Shown: positions 8,970 to 18,119, numbered from the stretch's first letter. The stretch: 64,000 bases of DNA from JBAXXL01 sp038206725 (GCA_038206725.1 JBBRAO010000009.1:1-64000); one strand, 5' to 3'. Numbers and translations are program-made. Notes: generated by a model not told the origin, from the sequence alone.

Positions 8970-9004
8970 AAACGGACTCCACTTTTCAAAAATGGAGTCC
9001 GTTT
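8970..9004. terminator. Hairpin between convergent truA and the M2/M3-like lipoprotein
   Basis: A 12-bp stem AAACGGACTCCA / TGGAGTCCGTTT has an 11-base loop. The arms resemble family J hairpins at 25498-25529 and 33826-33860. It is placed to end both convergent genes, but the T-tract is short. Confidence 0.55.
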
Positions 9005-9026
9005 ACAAATAATCTGTATTGTGCCG

Positions 9027-11075
9027 TTATTTTTGTTTGCTTATTGCCTCGTCAGCGGCTTTAATAACCGGTTTTACCGAAACTGGAGAGCCAACCGCGC
9101 CGACCATCCAAATATCCGGAGTCAAACGTCCTTGCTTGTAAATACGGTCAAATTCATCGCTGAATTTCTTGCCGTCCATTTGATTTTCTAATTGGAATTC
9201 AATCAAATGCCCCAGCGGATAAGCCGAAAGGTAAAGCGGGTATGCTATCATATGTGAATAAATCGCCAAAATGGTTTGGTCTTTTTGTCCGAATACCGGA
9301 GCGTAATATTTATTCCAAACGTCTTTCGAAATCTGCATTACGGCTTCTTTCACTTCTTGAGCGTTAGAATTTGGATTTTCGTACATCCATTGCCAAACCT
9401 TAATATCAACCAACGATACGCCCATAATCTCGTAGCAAGACCAAAATACGTCAAGCGCGTACATATCCTTGGCGTTCGGAACTTCGTCTTTCACACCGAT
9501 TAATTTCAGGTCGCGGCTTTGGAATAAAAATGCGGCGGCTTCGGTAAACGCGGTGTTAGGAATACCGATTAAGAACCAATAATCCATATCGTAAAGAGTA
9601 ATTGTTTGCTCTACATTATGACCAAATTCGTGGACGGCTATATTGAAGCCTTTGTAATCCATTCCATCAGCACCAATACGTGTGCGTAAGTGCGCTTTGT
9701 CGCCTTTCATCATCGAACCCGAAGCGTGACCGGCACCGCGTGCTGGATCGACTGCTATCTTTTCGGTTATGTATTTAACACGTTCTTTCTGCCAATTCAA
9801 TTGAGCTAAAACAGTAGGTAGATAACCTTCGAAATCGGCGGCTGTTTTCCATTTTGCTTTTGTGATCTTGTCAAAGCGCGCGCCGTCTATTTCACCCTTG
9901 AAACCATTGTACCATATATCGAATGGCTCCAATTTTCTGCCGAGGTTTTTAGATATTTGGTCTGCAACTTTTTTAGCAACAGGACTGCTGACCAATTCAG
10001 TGAACATTTGTTCTATTCTTTCAACTGGAATTTCCATCTCACCGTCAAATTTACGTTGTATATACGACGGATGGTTAGGGCTGAACTTGTCAATCTGTGT
10101 CATCACTGTATAATTCTTCAATAACCATTCGTAACGTGTGTTTGGTTCGGGAGTTGATTTGACTTCTTTGGTTCCTTGGAAAACTTTATTTGTGTATGGA
10201 TCCCATTGATATTTATTATTCGAGATTACATTTTCCGGAATAGATTGGTCTATTATTCGCTCCATAACTTTCAAAATCATCTTTTGCTTGAAAAGCCCGT
10301 CGGTTTTATTCGCATATTGAGCTTTAATCTCATCGCGCAAATTCCAATGAGTTATTAAAGCCATATCCTTCGGGAAAAAAGTTTTCATTTTGCTGTCCAC
10401 CAAATTGCCCATCATAATATTGTATTCGGCTATATATTGGTCGGAATTTGTTTCGATTTCAGCTTCTTTTGCCAATAGTTTAGCAGGAACGCGCGATGTG
10501 AACATATCGCCTATACGAACATAAGCCCATTGTTCGCGAGTCCAGCGTTTACCCAATTCCATTTTCTCTTCTAAAGTATAGAATGGATAGTTCAATGTAA
10601 CAATGAAAGCGATTTTTGCGTCATATAAATCGTCCGCTATATGTGCCGCAGGATTCAGCGCGCCATACATACGGTCTATATCGGTCAATTCACCAACTTC
10701 AAGTTGCATAGGAACTTTCAAATCAAGCATCATTTTATTGAAATAACCATAAATGGTTTCGGAATGAGTTTCGAGAGATTTTGCGTATTTGCCGAGTTTT
10801 GTTGTATCGGTTATATAATTCGCTTTACAAAATTCAATAAATTCTTCTTCCGAACCGTCGGCTTCGAACCATAGAGCCGCTGTTTGATTGACACCGCGAG
10901 TGATACGTTGCTTTTCGTCAGGTCCATATTTTTTTACCATCTCTGAAATTACTTTTTCAGCAATATTTTTATCTATTATCGCCACTTCGCCCTCCCGAGT
11001 ATAAATTTCTTCATCCTTCTTACTGCAAGAAGTTATTAGTAAAAACAAAGCCAATAGTATTAAGACTTTTTTCAT
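9027..11075 (-). CDS. Zinc metalloprotease lipoprotein (gluzincin type)
   Basis: The 682-residue protein starts with a lipoprotein signal peptide (LLALFLLITSCSKKD, lipobox Cys17), so it is membrane anchored in the envelope. A zinc site HEFGH lies near residue 480, with a downstream Glu in FTEAAAF about 30 residues later. This spacing suits HExxH...E gluzincins of the M2/M3 type. The rest is long and helical, like oligopeptidases of that clan. The ATG at 11075 has a GGAG ribosome-binding site 6-7 bases upstream. The exact MEROPS family cannot be fixed by eye. Confidence 0.65.
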   Translation of the reverse strand: MKKVLILLALFLLITSCSKKDEEIYTREGEVAIIDKNIAEKVISEMVKKYGPDEKQRITRGVNQTAALWFEADGSEEEFIEFCKANYITDTTKLGKYAKSLETHSETIYGYFNKMMLDLKVPMQLEVGELTDIDRMYGALNPAAHIADDLYDAKIAFIVTLNYPFYTLEEKMELGKRWTREQWAYVRIGDMFTSRVPAKLLAKEAEIETNSDQYIAEYNIMMGNLVDSKMKTFFPKDMALITHWNLRDEIKAQYANKTDGLFKQKMILKVMERIIDQSIPENVISNNKYQWDPYTNKVFQGTKEVKSTPEPNTRYEWLLKNYTVMTQIDKFSPNHPSYIQRKFDGEMEIPVERIEQMFTELVSSPVAKKVADQISKNLGRKLEPFDIWYNGFKGEIDGARFDKITKAKWKTAADFEGYLPTVLAQLNWQKERVKYITEKIAVDPARGAGHASGSMMKGDKAHLRTRIGADGMDYKGFNIAVHEFGHNVEQTITLYDMDYWFLIGIPNTAFTEAAAFLFQSRDLKLIGVKDEVPNAKDMYALDVFWSCYEIMGVSLVDIKVWQWMYENPNSNAQEVKEAVMQISKDVWNKYYAPVFGQKDQTILAIYSHMIAYPLYLSAYPLGHLIEFQLENQMDGKKFSDEFDRIYKQGRLTPDIWMVGAVGSPVSVKPVIKAADEAISKQK

Positions 11076-11201
11076 ATAATCTCCGAAATTTTTAAATAAA
11101 ATTCATAACTTATAAACACGATAAGAATTAGTATTTATTTTGACTGAATATAGATTTATAGAATTTTTGATAAAAAGAATTTATAGAATATCTCAAAAAA
11201 A

Positions 11202-11223
11202 AGAGGCGCAAAAACGCGCCTCT
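11202..11223 (-). terminator. Terminator of the IgGFc-binding-like gene
   Basis: A perfect 8-bp GC-rich stem AGAGGCGC / GCGCCTCT with a 6-base loop is followed on the minus strand by a run of Ts. It lies 9 bases after the stop codon at 11233. Confidence 0.9.
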
Positions 11224-11232
11224 CGATTATAA

Positions 11233-13764
11233 TTATTTTGCAATAACAAAGTTTTTATGCCGGACGATATCGCCGGCTCTGAATTCAATAACGTAAGCTC
11301 CTTGTGCGAGCCCGTCGATCGGTATGCTCAATATATGACTTCCGCTGATTTGGTATGAATTCGCTAATTCCTTTATTAGCACGCCGCTTGTGTTGTATAG
11401 CTTTAATACAACCATCCCATCATTTTTAACAGAATAGTTAATGTTAACATTTTTACCTGTAACAGGGTTAGGCGATACGTCGTAAATGCCCGTCAATCCT
11501 GATAAATCTTCTATACTTACAGCCGGAATTTGGGCTTTTAATAAGGTTACTGATTTTCGATAACATAGGAAGTCAGTTTCACCATTTCTTTCAGCACTAA
11601 CATATATTGAATCTGAAAAAATAGTCCTGCCGTCGGCTATTTCTTGTTCTACCGATTGCGGATCGAAACTTACTTTGAATTTCAAATCTTCACCCGGCTG
11701 TAAAGTATAACCCGGTAAAACACCGCCGTTATCTTTGTATATAGATTTATCTATCGTAAACCCATTATATTTCCAATTTTTGTTGTTCCGACTGGAAAGC
11801 AGTACGATTGAATCAACCGTAACAGCTTTGGACGATTCATTTATCAAGCTAAGTTCCTTTACATCAATCGGGTCTTTATAAGCTTTGTCACCCCAATTTT
11901 CAGCTTTGTTTGTGGTAGCTAATTTGGTTCCTTTGTATTCAATCGTTAAAGTTGTGTCATTACCGGCTCTATCCATAAAGTTTACTACCGCTTTACCATC
12001 TTTTTCCATATCCAAAACTGTCAATTGCCATTTTGAAAAATAACTAGTACCCGGAACAAAAGCCAATTTATCGTAGGAAAGATTTGAAAAATTATTACTT
12101 TCCAAATTCACTAATTTCATACTCGCAAGATTGGAACGCAATGTGTCCTCTTTAATAGGTTGTTCAACCACACTACCTTCGACATTACCTTGACAATCTA
12201 TAGTGAAATCCGGATCCGGACACCATATATCGGGCTTAGTGAAATCGTTAAAAGTTGCCGCAACAGGGTAGCCATAAGAATCATACCAATCAAAGCCATA
12301 TCCATAAGCCAACATAGGCTCGTTGCCGTGTATTGCATAAACACTCGCGGGGTCATCTAAAACGATAGTAACACTTTTATAGTAACGATTGTCGGTTATT
12401 GATGGATCAATAAATGCTTGACCAGAGTTACCGATAACTGTAGATAATTTTCTCCAATTTACGACTCCGTTGGTAACTTTGCCAAATTCTATAGCGTCTG
12501 GAATTTCGCCGCTTACAGTTGATTTATAGCAAAGGTTTATATAATTTTCTTTAAAACTCGATCCCCCGTTTACACCCGGAGTACACCAAAAATATGCATT
12601 TTGGTATTGTTCCGTCGGGCTTAATACCATTTGAAACGGATCGCTATCAATACCATCATCACTACTTCCAGAATTATATTGCGTTATTGAAATAGGATTT
12701 AGGGCGGAGATAGTTACAGGGCGAAGCGCTTCATCTTCCCCTACAGCACGTCTTTCAATATAGCCTGTGCCTTCGGGACCGCCGACGGCTTTAACTAATG
12801 ACCATTCGTTGCCATCACGATAAATAACAGTATTTGCTTCCGATGCGAAAACACGTATGATTGATCCTTTTAGACGCTTAATTATCGGTGCGACGTGATA
12901 TTTTTTTCCCCAAGTTTCCATCGGCAAATCCTGCTCAATTATAAAATCGCAAGCACTCATTTGAACAGGGATATAAGCGCAAAAACTGCCGGAAATGACC
13001 GCTACGGGTTTGTTAGCGTTAATCGTAGTACCTGTCAAATCGTTATAATCGCCCATCACACCAATGAGCCATACGTCACCTCGATTAATGGTTTCAGTAC
13101 GACGATCTCCGGTTTTAAGTGAATTTGCTCCCGGAGTATAATTGCTGACCCGCCCACCTAATTTCAAATCAACTTTGGTATTATCATATACACCAACAAC
13201 ACTGGTGTAGGATGACAAATATTGAAGAACACCGTTGTCCTGACAAGGGTCGTTATACGAGGTAACTATATAATCTTTGCCCAATGCGCTCTTGGGTATC
13301 GCTAAATACCCGTCCGACGTATATTTATAACGTGTTACACCATAGCAGATGATTGGATCATCGGACTTAACTATAATACCGTAACCTTTAAACACTCTTT
13401 GTGGTTGAGGTGGTTCACGGTCTGTTTTACGATAGCATTGAGCAATTCCGGGATCCAGAGTAATTTCAATAATGCCCCTTGGGATTGTCATCCTTTGAAT
13501 AAAGACTTTCTTTCCAGGGATTTCCACAGTTACTTTAGTAGCAACTGACGATGAAATATAGATTTTACTCCCATCGGCTTTACCTGCTGTTTCCCAGCAA
13601 GGGTGGAAAGTCATATAGAATTCTGTTCCTTCATTCGAAGAGCCGAGAAATTTTGGAAGATCATTGCCAAGCGTAACTTCATCCGTTTCCAATGCTTTTG
13701 CAAAGGTAGAAATAAAGATTATACCGAGTAAGATTAACGACAATTTTAGTAATACATTTTTCAT
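11233..13764 (-). CDS. T9SS-secreted protein with IgGFc-binding-like N-terminal domain
   Basis: The protein has a signal peptide (KNVLLKLSLILLGIIFISTFAKA). Next comes a region starting GTEFYMTF ... SKIYISSSVATKVTVEIPG, which resembles the IgGFc-binding N-terminal domain of FCB surface proteins. A later part (residues 550-760) looks like Ig-like/ASPM-type beta domains, and the last 80 residues form a T9SS sorting domain (NPVTGKNVNINY, LYNTSG, GAYVIEF, KNFVIAK). I choose ATG at 13764, with GGAAG eight bases upstream, over an in-frame TTG at 13788. It is a stand-alone gene with its own terminator. Its ligand is unknown; the domain name does not prove IgG binding. Confidence 0.75.
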   Translation of the reverse strand: MKNVLLKLSLILLGIIFISTFAKALETDEVTLGNDLPKFLGSSNEGTEFYMTFHPCWETAGKADGSKIYISSSVATKVTVEIPGKKVFIQRMTIPRGIIEITLDPGIAQCYRKTDREPPQPQRVFKGYGIIVKSDDPIICYGVTRYKYTSDGYLAIPKSALGKDYIVTSYNDPCQDNGVLQYLSSYTSVVGVYDNTKVDLKLGGRVSNYTPGANSLKTGDRRTETINRGDVWLIGVMGDYNDLTGTTINANKPVAVISGSFCAYIPVQMSACDFIIEQDLPMETWGKKYHVAPIIKRLKGSIIRVFASEANTVIYRDGNEWSLVKAVGGPEGTGYIERRAVGEDEALRPVTISALNPISITQYNSGSSDDGIDSDPFQMVLSPTEQYQNAYFWCTPGVNGGSSFKENYINLCYKSTVSGEIPDAIEFGKVTNGVVNWRKLSTVIGNSGQAFIDPSITDNRYYKSVTIVLDDPASVYAIHGNEPMLAYGYGFDWYDSYGYPVAATFNDFTKPDIWCPDPDFTIDCQGNVEGSVVEQPIKEDTLRSNLASMKLVNLESNNFSNLSYDKLAFVPGTSYFSKWQLTVLDMEKDGKAVVNFMDRAGNDTTLTIEYKGTKLATTNKAENWGDKAYKDPIDVKELSLINESSKAVTVDSIVLLSSRNNKNWKYNGFTIDKSIYKDNGGVLPGYTLQPGEDLKFKVSFDPQSVEQEIADGRTIFSDSIYVSAERNGETDFLCYRKSVTLLKAQIPAVSIEDLSGLTGIYDVSPNPVTGKNVNINYSVKNDGMVVLKLYNTSGVLIKELANSYQISGSHILSIPIDGLAQGAYVIEFRAGDIVRHKNFVIAK

Positions 13765-14103
13765 AAGCAACACTTCCTTAACAGTCAAACAACTGTGTAA
13801 AAAAACAATTATAACATATTAAACAAGAAATACATTAGACAAAATTGGAAAAACCTAATTATTTTGCATATATTTTGCAATTATTCCGATTTAGAACTAA
13901 ATTGTTCTAATTGTGTACAGAAATTTGTACATATTTTTCTCGGACTGAATAAATTAAATTCATCTTCTCGATTTTTTTTTCTATCCTTTGCATTTTTTCT
14001 TTGTTTCAAACGTCCACAATTTCGACAGAATAAAAGTATGATTATACTTATATCTTATTTTGTTGGAAGTATTTTTTTTATATTTATTTAATAGGGTATT
14101 GCT
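13765..14103. other. Divergent intergenic region without a convincing gene
   Basis: This AT-rich stretch separates the minus-strand IgGFc-like gene from the plus-strand small basic protein. A 75-codon plus-strand frame (13864-14091) is rich in Phe/Ile/Leu and looks like translated AT-rich DNA. I see no repeat family and no strong promoter match. Confidence 0.5.
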
Positions 14104-14223
14104 ATGAGTAAAGAGAAAGAAGCGAAGAAAGAAATCAAGAAAAAGCCTACAAAGACTTTGAAAGAAAAACGCTTAGAAAAACACGAGAAACAAAATAAAA
14201 AAAATGAAATCATAGTGAAATAG
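14104..14223 (+). CDS. Small lysine-rich protein, 39 residues
   Basis: ATG at 14104 opens a 39-codon frame that is almost entirely Lys and Glu with a few Thr/Asn (SKEKEAKKEIKKKPTKTLKE ...) and ends IIVK. It has AGGG eight to eleven bases upstream. A good terminator (14303-14337) lies between it and the next gene, so it appears to be its own transcription unit. Such composition suits a nucleic-acid- or ribosome-associated disordered peptide, but no family is recognised. Low-complexity AT-rich DNA could give this by chance. Confidence 0.5.
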   Translation: MSKEKEAKKEIKKKPTKTLKEKRLEKHEKQNKKNEIIVK

Positions 14224-14302
14224 CTCTGGCTACAACTTATTTTCATATTTAGTTAGTTAATATTAGCAACAAAATTTATTTTTTGTCGTTGAAGTATTAT
14301 TT

Positions 14303-14337
14303 GCCGATATCGCAAAAAAGCGAAATCGGCTTTTTTT
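14303..14337 (+). terminator. Intrinsic terminator after the small basic protein
   Basis: GCCGATATCGC pairs with GCGAAATCGGC (one A-A mismatch) around six As, followed by seven Ts. It ends 16 bases before the cupin ATG, so the upstream transcript stops here. Confidence 0.85.
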
Positions 14338-14353
14338 ATAGGAATTAGGAATT

Positions 14354-14728
14354 ATGGACGATCCGAAATTTGATTATAATACTAAGTTGGACATCAAATT
14401 CAAGCATTTTGAAGTGATAGATATTCCAAAAATGGTTGAAGAATGTAAGTACCAGTGGTTCAACCAAACTTTGACGAAGGTAAACGACAGCGTTGTTCGT
14501 TTAGGAATTGTCGAAGGTGAATACCATTGGCATAAACACGACTCCGACGATGAGTTTTTCTTTGTCGTCGAAGGCACTCTGTTTATTGACTTTGAAGACA
14601 AGGTAGTAGAACTTAACGCCAATGAAGGTATTACTATTTCAAAAGGCGTTCTTCACCGTCCTCGCGCACCGAAAAAAGTTATAATGCTAATGGTTGAAAC
14701 AGCCGAAATCCAACCAACCGGCGATTAA
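14354..14728 (+). CDS. Cupin-domain protein
   Basis: The 124-residue cytoplasmic protein is a single cupin barrel. Motif 1 is seen as G-E-Y-H-W-H-K-H-D-S-D-D-E-F-F-F-V-V-E-G (metal ligands His/His/Glu, residues 55-75). Motif 2 is I-S-K-G-V-L-H-R-P-R-A-P, with the fourth His near residue 98. Small stand-alone cupins bind a divalent metal and can be enzymes or sensors; the substrate cannot be told from sequence. It is the first gene after a terminator and is followed by a hairpin, so it is monocistronic. Confidence 0.85.
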   Translation: MDDPKFDYNTKLDIKFKHFEVIDIPKMVEECKYQWFNQTLTKVNDSVVRLGIVEGEYHWHKHDSDDEFFFVVEGTLFIDFEDKVVELNANEGITISKGVLHRPRAPKKVIMLMVETAEIQPTGD

Positions 14729-14775
14729 GTAAAGAATCTTTGGCTAAAGCCTGATTTGTCTTTATTATAAACAAA

Positions 14776-14795
14776 CCCCGACTTAAAAGTCGGGG
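14776..14795 (+). terminator. Hairpin after the cupin gene (family H-type palindrome)
   Basis: CCCCGACTT / AAGTCGGGG forms a perfect 9-bp stem with a two-base loop, 47 bases after the cupin stop. The core CGACTTAAAAGTCG is the same as in the palindromic element at 33741-33760. The T-tract is weak. Confidence 0.5.
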
Positions 14796-14813
14796 CTATT
14801 CAAAAAATTTTTT

Positions 14814-14897
14814 ATTCATCCGATTGATTGGCAGTCATCGGATGAGTTTCTAACAATGGATTGACGTCATTCCCGACCTGATCGGGAATCCATCTTC
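14814..14897. repeat. Family I and family C palindromic repeats
   Basis: 14814-14847 reads TTCATCCGATTGATTGGCAG and on to ATCGGATGAG. It is a slightly diverged copy of the palindrome found in frame at 14996-15028. 14866-14897 is family C: GTCATT, a CCCGACCTGATCGGG stem-loop, then AATCCATCTTC. Both lie directly downstream of the gene at 14924. Confidence 0.75.
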
Positions 14898-14923
14898 CTG
14901 AACCTTCCGAAGGTTGCAACTAT

Positions 14924-16465
14924 CTACATCTTCAGAAACTTCGCCGTTTCTCCGCCCACTTTTACATAATAAATTCCTTTTGGCAAAGTTTCTATATTCA
15001 TCCGATGACTGGCAGTCATCGGATGAATGGATTCAGTCATCACTTTTTCGCCAAGTGTGTTGTAAATCATCACCTCATCAACCCCACGCTTAAGCGTGGG
15101 GTTGATTGCACTCAAATCAATAGTTATAAATTCCCCTGCCGGATTTGGGTAACAGCTCACAATAACTTCCTTTTGTGGGGCGTTCTCTATAACCGGCGAT
15201 GCTCCTTTGTATGAAGCTACTACTTTATACCCAAAATATGCTAATTCATTCTGTCTCGAATCTGTCACACCGATGTACACATCAACATTTGTCCATTTGG
15301 AATCTTTCAGCTCTTGGTAAAGAACCGATATTTGGTTAGAGTTTTCGTCGTACCCGTATTTAAATCGGAAGGAATGCAGTAATTGCCCTTCATCCCAAAA
15401 TTCGTATAAATATGAAAGTTTGTTGTTCAGAGTGTCGTAAGTATAGGTTTTCCGTTCCGAGTTAATCCACTGCCCATTTTCCCAATATTCAAATAGATGT
15501 GTCAGCATATTGCCGTTTGGATCGTAGCTGTAAACTTTTCGTAACGATGTTATCCAATCTCCGTTTTCCCAGTATTCAAACAAGGTGGAAAGCACTTTTT
15601 CGTTGGGGTCATAATTATTAGTAACACTGTTATAGTGAATCCAATTTTCATTTTCCCATCTCTCGGAAAGCTCCTTCAGCATATTCCCTTTTAGGTCGTA
15701 ATTTCTGGAATATTGGTCGGAATTCAGCCATTGCTCGTTCGTCCAATATTTGCGCGTACTTTTCAGAATGTTATGGGCTGTATCGTAATCGAATGTATCC
15801 CACCTATAATTTAAAAGTTGTCCTTCGAGATATTTTTCCTGTATCTCGGTTAACATATTTTTCGATGAATCGTAGGTACGTGTAAACCTATCTGAATTAA
15901 CCCATTTGTCTATTGACCAATATTCCTGGTTATCTATTAGAACATTTCCAATCACGTCGTAGGTATAAGATACGCGTTTCAAATTGACCCATTGTCCGCC
16001 AATAAAGTCTTCATAAATTGAAACGAGAATTTTACCGTCCGGTGCGACAGTATTATTAAAACGCATAGCTTTAACTAACTGCCCGTCGGTAAACTCTTGA
16101 TGGATATAAGAAACAGTAGTACCGTTCGTGTCGTAAGCCCTATCCGACGATGTTAGAATATCCCATTTCCCATTTCGCCATAATTCATAGAGATATGACA
16201 ACTCTCTACCCTTTTCGTCATAAGTATAAGTAGTTTTTGACTGATTTATCCACTGCCCGTTTCGAAGCATTTCCTTTAAATACGACGGGTCTGCCCCTTT
16301 TATATCGTATTTGTATGTATAACGAAGAAGTGTGCTATCGGTTTGATATACATCTACCTGATTAACCAAATCTGTGCTTGCTTGGATTGCTGATTTGCCC
16401 TCTTTTGCCGATACTGCAAATACCGCGAGTGTGTATATAAGCATAAGTGTTAATATTAGTTTCAT
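14924..16465 (-). CDS. T9SS-secreted repeat protein with palindromes in its sorting domain
   Basis: The 513-residue protein has a signal peptide (LILTLMLIYTLAVFAVSA). About twelve imperfect repeats of 27-28 residues follow, with consensus YTYDxxGNxLSxLYEYWENGQW. A T9SS domain closes it (PNPAGEFITIDL, MIYNTLGEKVM, GIYYVKVGG). The repeats resemble YD/MORN-like modules and probably build an extended beta solenoid at the surface. The sorting domain holds two perfect DNA palindromes read as INPTLKRGVD (454-463) and IHPMTASHRMN (480-490). They fall in loops between conserved strands, so the domain is probably still functional. The ligand is unknown. Confidence 0.8.
   Translation of the reverse strand: MKLILTLMLIYTLAVFAVSAKEGKSAIQASTDLVNQVDVYQTDSTLLRYTYKYDIKGADPSYLKEMLRNGQWINQSKTTYTYDEKGRELSYLYELWRNGKWDILTSSDRAYDTNGTTVSYIHQEFTDGQLVKAMRFNNTVAPDGKILVSIYEDFIGGQWVNLKRVSYTYDVIGNVLIDNQEYWSIDKWVNSDRFTRTYDSSKNMLTEIQEKYLEGQLLNYRWDTFDYDTAHNILKSTRKYWTNEQWLNSDQYSRNYDLKGNMLKELSERWENENWIHYNSVTNNYDPNEKVLSTLFEYWENGDWITSLRKVYSYDPNGNMLTHLFEYWENGQWINSERKTYTYDTLNNKLSYLYEFWDEGQLLHSFRFKYGYDENSNQISVLYQELKDSKWTNVDVYIGVTDSRQNELAYFGYKVVASYKGASPVIENAPQKEVIVSCYPNPAGEFITIDLSAINPTLKRGVDEVMIYNTLGEKVMTESIHPMTASHRMNIETLPKGIYYVKVGGETAKFLKM
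14996..15028. repeat. Family I palindrome inside a coding sequence
   Basis: This is a perfect 15-bp inverted repeat, ATTCATCCGATGACT / AGTCATCGGATGAAT, with a 3-base loop. It is codon-aligned and encodes IHPMTASHRMN in the T9SS domain. An intergenic copy lies only 150 bases away at 14814-14847. Confidence 0.9.
15077..15106. repeat. Second palindrome inside the same coding sequence
   Basis: This is a 30-bp perfect palindrome with no loop: ATCAACCCCACGCTT and its complement. It is codon-aligned and encodes INPTLKRGVD. It resembles the CCCCGACTTAAAAGTCGGGG and CCCACGACTTAAAAGTCGTGG palindromes found between genes. Confidence 0.9.
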
Positions 16466-16527
16466 AATTGCTCAAAGATTTTTTTATATTCGTATCTACT
16501 TATTTATATTATATGAATTAGGTACAG

Positions 16528-17259
16528 TTATTTACCCGAATTATGCTTTACGAGTTTTTCCCATTCTATATCCCCTTCTTCATTACAAAAGCCAACTGTA
16601 AACTCTTTGATGAATTTATTAATCATTTGAGAATATGAATTATTAAAATCATCATTTCTTTCTTTTGCTTTGTGACCAAGAGGTTCAATCAATTCTGTAA
16701 ATAAATTCGGATTTCCAGAAATAAATTCCCAGAAACCTTGCCCGCAATATTTATAATAATCGCCCTTATCCGGTTTATTATCTCTTCCATAGCAACAACC
16801 ATTTATCGCAACAATATTGAGTTGAGAATTGCTTGTTCTTAAGGCTTTCTTCGCAGTTTTAAAATCAGCTATCATTTTAGAGATTTGAGAACTGTTGCCC
16901 CAATTTGGACCCGATTTTATTGTTACTATGTTTCGGATTCCATTGTTATCAAATTCAAGATCAATATTGGTAATTCCAGATTTCCAACCACCAAATACTT
17001 TATTATTTATAAATATTGCAAGACCTTCTAACCAGTCACCGAAAATTCCTTCTTCGCTTGAAGAAATATGAGCATCCACTATGCTCCGAACAATATGGTC
17101 AGCAGTTAATACGTGTTTTGCTTTGAATAAATAAGGGTTTTTTCGTTTTAATACATTGATTAACTTTAAACTATCTAAACTCTGAATGCGCTTTTCGTGG
17201 AAAGTGCCGATATTATTTTCAACGTATTGCGATACGTCTTTCAGGTTCAATTCTTGCAT
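16528..17259 (-). CDS. Putative type II restriction endonuclease (PD-(D/E)XK)
   Basis: The 243-residue cytoplasmic protein overlaps the 3' end of a DNA methyltransferase gene by 41 bases, a typical restriction-modification arrangement. Near residue 95-120 it has GIFGDWLEGLAIF ... NIDLEF ... NIVTIKSGPNWGNSSQ. An Asp, a beta strand and the IKSG element form a plausible PD-(D/E)XK active site. A Cys-rich patch (GCCYGRD ... CGQGFWEF) follows. The enzyme would cut DNA at sites not protected by the partner. The recognition sequence cannot be read from the protein. I am fairly sure of the role from context, less so of the catalytic residues. Confidence 0.7.
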   Translation of the reverse strand: MQELNLKDVSQYVENNIGTFHEKRIQSLDSLKLINVLKRKNPYLFKAKHVLTADHIVRSIVDAHISSSEEGIFGDWLEGLAIFINNKVFGGWKSGITNIDLEFDNNGIRNIVTIKSGPNWGNSSQISKMIADFKTAKKALRTSNSQLNIVAINGCCYGRDNKPDKGDYYKYCGQGFWEFISGNPNLFTELIEPLGHKAKERNDDFNNSYSQMINKFIKEFTVGFCNEEGDIEWEKLVKHNSGK

Positions 17260-18097
17260 AATTAGGTACCGGTTGAAAAAGATGTAAATCTATTGGTTTT
17301 AATTGTTTTTTTACCATATTATAATACTCGGGAACAATTTCAATTCCTATTGAATTTCTCATCATTCTATTTGCAACAATAATTGTTGTACCGGACCCCA
17401 TAAAAGGGTCAAGAACAACGTCGTTTTCTTTAGTGAAAAGTTTAATAAACCATTCAGGTAATTCTTCAGGGAATGCGGCACTATGATTTTTGTTGTTGCA
17501 CTCTGTTGCTAAGTACAAAACATTAGTTGGATAAGCCTTGTCGCGTTCTAACCAATTAGAAATGTTTTTGCCAAAACCGCTACCAACTTTAGAATTATCT
17601 CTGGTTCTGTCAGTAAGTGAAAGATTCTTTAACCGTGATTTAGCCCAATCACCCATAGGTACCATTACTTCTTCTTGATACATATTAAAGTGTTTGCATT
17701 TGTTAAATTGCAAAAGTCGCTCCCACGAATCACGAAATCGGTTGGGCCATTTTCCTGGATAAGAGTTTTTTTTGTGCCAAATAAATTCTTCAGTCCAAAG
17801 CCAACCTTGTTTTCGCATTGCAATTATAAGTTCCATAACATAAGTGCTTCGCTCACCATTAAGAACTTTTTCTTTGATGTTCAAAATAAAAGTTCCTGTA
17901 GGTTTCAAAACTCTTAGTAGTTGTTCTGACATCGGGAGGAACCATTCAACATAATTGTCAGGGTGGATTCCGCCATAAGTATTTTTCCTTTGGTCAGCGT
18001 ACGGTGGTGAAGTGACAATTAAGTCAACAGTATTATCAGGGAGTTTTAAAAGCTCCTTTTTACAATCACCAAGATATAATTCATTAGTTATTTTCAT
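17219..18097 (-). CDS. DNA methyltransferase of a type II R-M system (TSPPY type)
   Basis: The 292-residue protein shows motif IV first (LIVTSPPYADQ, about residue 29) and motif I late (DPFMGSGTT, about 237). This is the permuted order of beta-class amino-methyltransferases. SPPY is usually associated with N4-cytosine methylation, DPPY with N6-adenine, so N4-cytosine is more likely. It transfers methyl from S-adenosylmethionine to protect host DNA. ATG at 18097 follows a TATATTTG box at 18120-18127 by about 22 bases, so it probably has its own promoter and is made before the nuclease. Its promoter and first 40 codons recur, diverged, at 19351-19615. Confidence 0.9.
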   Translation of the reverse strand: MKITNELYLGDCKKELLKLPDNTVDLIVTSPPYADQRKNTYGGIHPDNYVEWFLPMSEQLLRVLKPTGTFILNIKEKVLNGERSTYVMELIIAMRKQGWLWTEEFIWHKKNSYPGKWPNRFRDSWERLLQFNKCKHFNMYQEEVMVPMGDWAKSRLKNLSLTDRTRDNSKVGSGFGKNISNWLERDKAYPTNVLYLATECNNKNHSAAFPEELPEWFIKLFTKENDVVLDPFMGSGTTIIVANRMMRNSIGIEIVPEYYNMVKKQLKPIDLHLFQPVPNYARIEPERRIAIR

Positions 18098-18119
18098 ATA
18101 TTTATTTCAATTTAACATT

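Noticed and set aside
13864..14091. 75-residue plus-strand ORF
   Set aside because: Composition is that of translated AT-rich DNA (long Phe/Ile/Leu runs). No ribosome-binding site or conserved-looking motif is seen.
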